Assembly: GCA_029532415.1 (NCBI GenBank)
Contig: JAQOTA010000054.1
Span: 1,054,001-1,118,000, forward strand
Origin: Marasmius tenuissimus
Lineage: Eukaryota; Basidiomycota; Agaricomycetes; Agaricales; Marasmiaceae
Direction: 5' to 3'
Length of the DNA stretch: 64,000 nucleotides
Made by a program: the position numbers and the translations under genes. Under the pieces are notes generated by a model. It was given only the letters and a program-made list of their open reading frames with translations. It ran no database searches and was not told the DNA's origin. This document shows, one piece after another, positions 58,279 through 64,000 of the stretch; within the stretch, counting starts at the first letter, position 1; each line of letters begins with the position of its first letter.

Positions 58279-59453
58279 TTGGCCTATCTCAAGTTGTCAA
58301 AATCTGGTACCAGTCGTGTTGTCGGTGGCGTGATGAAGCTTGAACATCGCGCCAGAAGCCGGGAGAACGTCGCGTCGTGTCCGCTTTGTCATCGTACTCA
58401 ACCTTGGAACGCGACCACCACCATCTCATCTCCTACTGGTACTGGCCTCAATCTTTCTTGCATCAACCTGGAAAGGATATCAAGTTGCTAGTCTCGTAAC
58501 TATACGGCATGGCACAAGTAGTACTGACACTCTGCCCAGAGATTAAGCTCTCTCGTCAATTCCTTCGGATCTCATCTCGCGTTGAAATTAATGATCGAAG
58601 ACTCGAAGATATTTGGGAACGCTCGGTAGAAGGCCACGTCGGGTTTCTGGTCTTGATGGGTTGCTGAGCAACGGACTATTATCCCGATATAGAGGGATTT
58701 GGTGTGTATGTCTCTCCGTTCGCCCTTGTTCATGAAACTCAAAGTTAAAGTTTGGGGTAGCAATCAATGAATGGTCGAGACCTACATATAGAGTGTGTCC
58801 AGATGAATGGTGGTCAATTGCGTGAAGAGGAATCTGAGCTCGGAGGTGGATATGGGACTCAGGAAAGATCGATAAACTGCAATCCAACTTTAGGAGAGCG
58901 CCCTATATCCACGGGTTAACCTGAACTACAACCAGGTCCTACCTTCCAGGAGTATGTCCTTATGAAGAATGGTAGCCTCGTGTGTCCACCGCCGTTCCGG
59001 TTTCCCCGAGCCACCAACTGAAACGCGAGCGGAAGTACTCGTTGCTGTGATGGCGGGATCGTATTTCGACATCTTTCGGTCACACCCAAGGGATGCACGG
59101 CAAAGCGAGGCCGTCGAGGGAATTTGCAAACGCAGCGCCGGTTTCTACTTCTGGTTTGTTGGCCAATGACTATAGCGTATTGCAGTACCGAGCTGACAGA
59201 TTCTATCGCCCCAGTTCACGTCCGGTGACGGGATACACGGGATAACTTCATGCTTCATGCTTTCTGAGGCGGCACTTGCGGGCTTCAGGTCCCTTCCCCG
59301 TCACCGTCAGGGGCCTGAGGCGCCGCTTTATTGATTTGACTGCCACCAACACATCATATAAGAACCCCCAAGAGGTCTCCACATTTCACTAGCACCTCTC
59401 AGCTTTTCTCCTCTCAATTTTGTGACCACATTCCTTCAAGTCGGCAATTCATT
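58279..59453 (+). repeat. Lectin unit 1 upstream relic and promoter
   Basis: The first copy at this end of the sequence repeated at 60980-61899 and 63060-64000: GATGAAGCTTG, GTCCGCTTTGTCATCGTACTC, AACCTTGGAACGCG, then GTTGAAATTAATG..., TCTCTCCGTTCGCCCTT and the CACGAGGC-type promoter block. Plus-strand translation gives a short hydrophobic open stretch (VRFVIVLNLGTRPPP, IFLASTWKG) followed by stops, so it may be a relic of a coding gene I do not recognise. Confidence 0.65.
59357..59362 (+). promoter_or_regulatory. TATA box of lectin H
   Basis: CATATAAG lies 92-97 bases before the ATG and is shared in type and position with other lectin units. Confidence 0.55.
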
Positions 59454-60647
59454 ATGATACGCCCAGCTCTCTCTCTCATTGCTCTCTCAACGTTCGTTGC
59501 GGCTCGCTTGCAGCTCCAGAGCGGCAATCCTGGATGTACGTTCGAGGTTTAGCGATCGATCCTCACACCGAGCCCTGACATTGATCTTGTTATAGTCGAC
59601 GCTGCCGGAAGGCAAGGTTGCATCTCTGCGTCTGAAAACGCAGATGGTGCCCCCGTTGTCATCCACGATTGTAACACCGAAGAAACCGCAAAGCACGATT
59701 GGGAGCTCTCCCTCTTTACCCGTCAAAACGCTGGACCTCAGCAAATTAAGGTCTTCGGTGACAAGGTACTTTTCATCCCCACTTCTCATCGCAATTCAAC
59801 CCTAATCACGATACCTTTGACTACCTAGTGCTTGGACGTGAAAGATGGGAACAACGCCGACGGAACCAAGCTCCAGATCTGGAGCTGCACTCCCGGAAGC
59901 ACCAACCAGCTTTGGATCTCGGTCAACGACTTTACGTTCAACTGGGCCGGCACGGACAAGTGTATCGATCTCACCGATGGGAACATTGCAGACGGAAACC
60001 AGCTCCAGATCTGGACCTGTGTTGGTGGTCCCGGTAGTTCGAACCAGAAATTCAGCGGTAACCCGGTTCCCAACACGGAGGCTCCCGCTACAAACTTCGT
60101 TGGTGGTGCACCTAACCGTATGTCGCGTCTCTGGTTCCACTTCCCCTCTAAGATTTGTACTGAAATCTCACTTTCTGATGCATAGCTGACCGACCCTCTA
60201 TGTGTCTATCCGCCGAATCTAACACTGATGGCGCGGCTATTGCCCTCGCAGAGTGCCGTCGTGTCACTGATACCTTCCCTAACGGAAACCAGACCTTTGT
60301 GTACGCCCAGAGGCCTCTCAGCGGTCCGATCAAGACCTACGGTGGTTCGAAGTGCCTCGACGTTGTCAACGGAGACGCCACGAACGGAAACAAACTCCAG
60401 CTCTGGACTTGTGTCGATGGAAGCACGAACCAACAATGGAAGGTCAACTCGCCCAACACAATCGAGTGGGTTGGTAAGAACAAGTGTGTTGATATCACCA
60501 ATGGCAATTTGACTGCTGGAAACGCTGTACGTTGCTTTGTCTGAGAATAGCTGATGTTGTTGACTGATATCTATTCCTTTTCAGCTCCAGATCTGGGACT
60601 GTGACACTAACAACGACAACCAGTCGTGGTTCCCCAGTTCGTTGTAG
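59454..60647 (+). CDS. Secreted ricin-B-type lectin, two beta-trefoils (lectin H)
   Basis: Exons 59454-59535, 59596-59765, 59829-60117, 60186-60526 and 60585-60647 sum to 945 nt (314 aa). Signal peptide MIRPALSLIALSTFVAA. Trefoil 1 repeats: QGCISASENADGAPVVIHDC, CLDVKDGNNADGTKLQIW with NQLWIS, KCIDLTDGNIADGNQLQIW. Trefoil 2 repeats: CLSAESNTDGAAIALAEC, KCLDVVNGDATNGNKLQLW with NQQWK, KCVDITNGNLTAGNALQIW with NQSWF. These give QxW-type motifs expected to bind galactose-like sugars. It is not linked to any catalytic domain. This is the best-preserved copy and the reference for the family in the window. Confidence 0.93.
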
Positions 60648-60979
60648 GAGTCGAGAGTTTGCAGAGAAACTTTAAGGACTCGTCACCTTAGGCATACCCC
60701 GCGGTCCCCGCCTCTTACACATTCCTTTATATTGTCGTTCTTTTAACTTATAGTACTGTGTCAACTGTGTATCTCGGATATTGAAATAGTACTGATTGTT
60801 GTTGTTGTGAAAATCAGGACTGACGGGGGCAAGAACTTCATAGTTAGGTGAGACGCTACTACCTGGTACAAATGTAGCGTGTGCGGCTGCAGGGACAGTC
60901 AGAAGGCGACGTAACGGAGAGGACATCAGAGGCAGAACTCGGTCGGGGATAGCCTGTCACCTAACGATTTCAAGGCTGA

Positions 60980-61899
60980 GTGAGTGAATCTGAACGGAAC
61001 GTCCTCCGGATCCTCACACCCGTACGCCCCATGTCCGGAGCCTTGGACATCATGTCGCGTGGTGTCGGCTTTGTCATCATGCTCAACCTTGGAACGCGGT
61101 CACCACGGTCTCGATTCTCATTCCCTGCCTTGATCTTCCTCGCATCAATCTGGAAAGGATGTCTCGTAACTATACGGCGTTGCTCGAATATCAGTGCTCT
61201 GCCCAGAGATCAAGTTCTCTCGTCACCATATTTAGATCTCGTTTCGTGTTGAAATCAAGGGCTGAAGACTTGAAGACATCCGCGAACGCTCGGTAGAGGG
61301 CAACATTGAGATTCTGGTCGTAATATTGGGCTGTTGAGCGAGGGATATGCTGATATGAGGAATTTGGTGTGTACTTCTCTCCGTTCGCCCTTTTGTTCAT
61401 GGAACATATTTGAAGTTTGGGATGGCTATCAATGAATGGTCGAGACCCATAGATCGTGTTTGGATGAAGGATGGTCAGTTGTGTGGAGAGGAATCTGAGC
61501 CCGGAGGCGGATGTAGGACTCAAGGAAGACCAATGAATTCCAATGCAACTCTAGGAGAGCACCCTGTCATGGACTGACGCGTCGATTTGAACGACAGCTG
61601 TGCCCCAGTGCCCACCGTCCTGATGGAGAACAGTAGCCTCGTGTGCCCATCGCCGTTCCGGTTTACCCAAGCAACCAACACGAGCAGACTGCGGAAGTAC
61701 TCGTCGCTGTGATGCCAAAGGATGCACGCCAAGGTCAAGGGCCTGGGGCGTCGCTTCGACTCTCTTTTTATTGATTTGAATCATTGATTGCTACCAATGT
61801 ACCACATAAAACGTCCCAAGAAGCCACCACACTTTACCACCCTCACCTTCTCTCCTCTTCCAGTTCTTTGACCACACTTCTCTAAGTCGGAAAATAATC
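60980..61899 (+). repeat. Lectin unit 2 upstream relic and promoter
   Basis: Collinear with 58.3-59.45 kb, with the same relic and a promoter box CATAAAACG about 95 bases before the ATG. The hydrophobic open stretch (GVGFVIMLNLGTRSP, LIFLASIWKG) is kept, again with stops beyond. Confidence 0.65.
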
Positions 61900-62542
61900 A
61901 TGATACGTCCAGCTCTCTCTCTCATCGCTCTCTCAACACTCGTTGCGGCTCGTTTGCAGATTCAGAGCGGCAACCCTGCTTGTATGTTCGAGATCTAGCG
62001 ACTGATTCTCATATCACGCGCTGACATTAGTCTCGTTCCAGTCGCCGCTGCCGGAAGGCAAGGATGCATCTCTGCGTCTGAGAACGCAGATGGCGCCCCC
62101 GTCGTGATACACGATTGTAACACTGAAGAAGTGGCGAAACACGACTGGGAGCTCTCCCTCTTTACCCGTCAAAACGCTGGACCTCAGCAAATTAAGGTCT
62201 TCGGTGACAAGGTACTTTCGATCTTCGTTTCTCGTACTAACTTGAATCTGTGACGCTGACCACGGCACCCAGTGTTTGGACGTCAAAGATGGGATTAACA
62301 CCGACGGAACCAAGCTTCAAATTTGGACCTGCACCCCCGGGAGTACCAACCAGCTTTGGATCTCGGTCAATGACTTTACGTTCAACTGGGCCGGCACGAA
62401 CAAGTGTATCGATCTCACCGATGGGAACATCACAGATGGAAACCAGCTCCAGATCTGGACTTGTGTTGATGGTTCCGGTAGCCCGAACCAGAAATTTAGC
62501 GGTAGTCCGGTACCCAGCACAGATGCTGACGCTTTCGACTGA
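61900..62542 (+). CDS. Secreted ricin-B-type lectin reduced to one trefoil (lectin I)
   Basis: Exons 61900-61981, 62042-62211 and 62273-62542 give 173 aa: signal peptide MIRPALSLIALSTLVAA, then QGCISASENADGAPVVIHDC, CLDVKDGINTDGTKLQIW with NQLWIS, KCIDLTDGNITDGNQLQIW with NQKFSG, and a new tail ending DADAFD and TGA. The exon that encodes most of trefoil 2 in lectin H is absent. The final lectin exon (CTCCAGATCTGGGACTGTG...) survives unused at 62561-62623. So this is a shortened but open one-trefoil lectin derived from a two-trefoil parent. Confidence 0.85.
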
Positions 62543-63059
62543 TACTCTGTACGTGTTTAGCTCCAGATCTGGGACTGTGACACCAACAATGACACTCAGT
62601 CGTGGTTTCCTAACTCGCTGTAACACTTATAAGGAGTCGGAAGTTTGCAGGGAGAATTTGAGGACTCGTCCCCTCAGACATACCCGTTTTCCATCCAGTC
62701 ATTGTTATGATCGACATTTTTCAGTATTACTTGCGGCTATTTACATAGGGATCTTGTATATTTTTCTCGTTGTCTTTTGAGGCTCTTGAATGTATGTTGC
62801 ATCCGAGCCTCGAGCCTGTGGATGAGGTGAATGCTCCCGAGTTTCAACTCTCTACAGAACATACAGAGAAGCTATACAACCATGAGAGGCCTGTTATACA
62901 AGGTTGTACTGTGCTTCCAGAAGTCGAAATGGGGTCGTGCTACCATTCACGATCATTGCTTGTTGGAAAAAGCTATGTCGCGTTCACTGTAGTCTGCCTT
63001 TGGGAGACTAGAAAACAGATATACAAAGAAAATGTAGCTCAATCATACTATCAGATTCT
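62543..63059. other. Stranded last lectin exon and 3' flank
   Basis: 62561-62623 is the unused final exon of the parent lectin; the rest is 3' flank without a gene. Confidence 0.7.
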
Positions 63060-64000
63060 GGTCCAAGTCGTATTGTTGGTGGCGTGATGAAGCTTGGAGT
63101 CACGCCAGGACATCGCGTTGTGTCCGCTTTGTCATCGTAATCAAACTTGGAACGCGACCACCGCCATCTCATTTCTTGCCACCTTGATCTTTCTCGCGTC
63201 AATCTGGAAAGGATTTCGAGCTGCGAGTCTCGTAAGGCGTGGCACGACGACCATTAGTACTCTGCTCAGGAGTCAAGTTCTCTCGTCAGCTTTTTCGCGT
63301 TGAAATCAATGGTCCAAGACACGGAGACATTTGGGGATACTCAGTAGGAGGCAACGTCGGGATTCTGGTCATGATGGGTCGCTGAGGAACAGTTAACATG
63401 CTGATATGGAGGAACTTGGTGCGCATGTCTCTCCGTTTGCCCTTGGTCCATGAAAACGTTTGGGTATGTAGCTATCAATGGATCATCAGAACCTATAGAC
63501 TTGCTATAGACTGCGCTTGGAAGATGGTTCATTTCTATCCGACAGGGTAATGCTGATGTAGGATCCAGGGACCAGGGAAGAGGAATTGATTTCAATTCGA
63601 GGAGGGCGACTATGATGGATAAACGGCTCAACCTGAACAAGGCCTGGCCGTCGAGGGAATTCGCGAACTCAATGCCGGTTCTGACTTTTGGCTCGTTTGC
63701 TCAAGGTACGGTTTGCTGGCTAGTGACTATAGCGTGTCGAAACACCGAGTTTTCGGCAATGGGAGACGCGGAATAAACTCATTCATCGCGGTTTCTGAAG
63801 CAGCCCTTCAGCACCCTTCAGGCCTCAGGGCCCTTCTCTGTCACTTTCGGGGCTTGAGGTGTTGATTTATTGTAATAATATTGACTCAAATCCTACCAGT
63901 GTATCATATAAAATGTCCCAAGAGGCCGCCAAACTCCACCGCCCCTCATCTTTTCCCCCTCTTTCGGTTTCTTCGACCATATTCCTCTAAGTCGGCAGAT
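63060..64000 (+). repeat. Lectin unit 3: relic and promoter; gene begins beyond the window
   Basis: The relic and promoter match units 1 and 2 up to the last bases. The final CTCTAAGTCGGCAGAT corresponds to the sequence 10-15 bases before the ATG of lectins H and I. A further lectin gene therefore should start within about 15 bases after the end of the window. Confidence 0.8.
63907..63913 (+). promoter_or_regulatory. TATA box of the next lectin (off window)
   Basis: CATATAAAA followed by TGTCCCAAGAGGCCGCC, as before the other lectins. By their spacing the ATG falls just after base 64000. Confidence 0.55.

Noticed and set aside
58600..58890. Minus-strand frames in the lectin-unit relic
   Set aside because: Not conserved as frames between the units; several internal stops in the copies.
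1..64000. CRISPR arrays, bacterial operons or prophage
   Set aside because: The sequence is eukaryotic with spliceosomal introns throughout; no spaced direct-repeat array was seen.

Overview
The window is a piece of a filamentous basidiomycete chromosome, most likely an Agaricomycete. The evidence is dense short spliceosomal introns (about 43-70 nt) in almost every gene, an intron-containing tRNA-Ala, an expanded set of TKL-type kinases of the mushroom kind, fungal tannase/feruloyl esterases, secreted ricin-B (beta-trefoil) lectins and an arylsulfotransferase-like protein. The species cannot be told from the sequence alone. Much of the window is recent local duplication, with intact genes beside broken copies.

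Left part (1-15.1 kb): three paralogues of an uncharacterised mushroom protein (A on minus and cut by the window edge; B intact; C frameshifted). An intact maltose/galactoside-type O-acetyltransferase (3.3-4.1 kb) has a frameshifted inverted copy at 9.4-10.2 kb and a 3' scrap at 9.0 kb. Between the arms lie a tRNA-Ala, a TA-flanked MITE and a lectin relic.

Middle-left (15.4-30.4 kb): a secreted tannase-family esterase, a lectin gene, an intronless orphan gene, an arylsulfotransferase-like gene that reads by splicing into a lectin (a probable fusion), a dead lectin copy and an intact lectin.

Centre (32.1-58.1 kb): the most unusual part. Six paralogous kinase genes, all on plus, share one architecture: a short helical N-terminal segment, a TKL-like kinase domain with HAD/DFG/APE motifs, then a C-terminal domain that differs between copies. 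Two carry a second kinase domain resembling the MAPKKK BCK1/Ste11 class with eroded catalytic motifs, two carry a YTH (m6A-reader) domain, one carries an LSm7-like Sm domain, and one carries a decayed Sm-like tail. A broken stand-alone YTH gene sits next to one YTH fusion. Two further tannase genes and one tannase scrap are interspersed on minus. Two TA-flanked MITEs and a 45-bp hAT-like micro-element are also here; one MITE lies in the TATA region of a tannase gene.

Right part (58.1-64 kb): a tandem array of lectin units (relic sequence + promoter + lectin). It holds one full two-trefoil lectin, one that has lost its second trefoil, and the promoter of a further copy whose ATG should lie just past the window end.

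Working together: the secreted esterases, lectins and sulfotransferase-like protein suit an extracellular or cell-surface role. The kinase-fusion array looks like an intracellular, fast-evolving family that repeatedly captured copies of conserved signalling or RNA-metabolism domains. A parallel with integrated decoys or tandem-kinase receptors is possible but is inference only.
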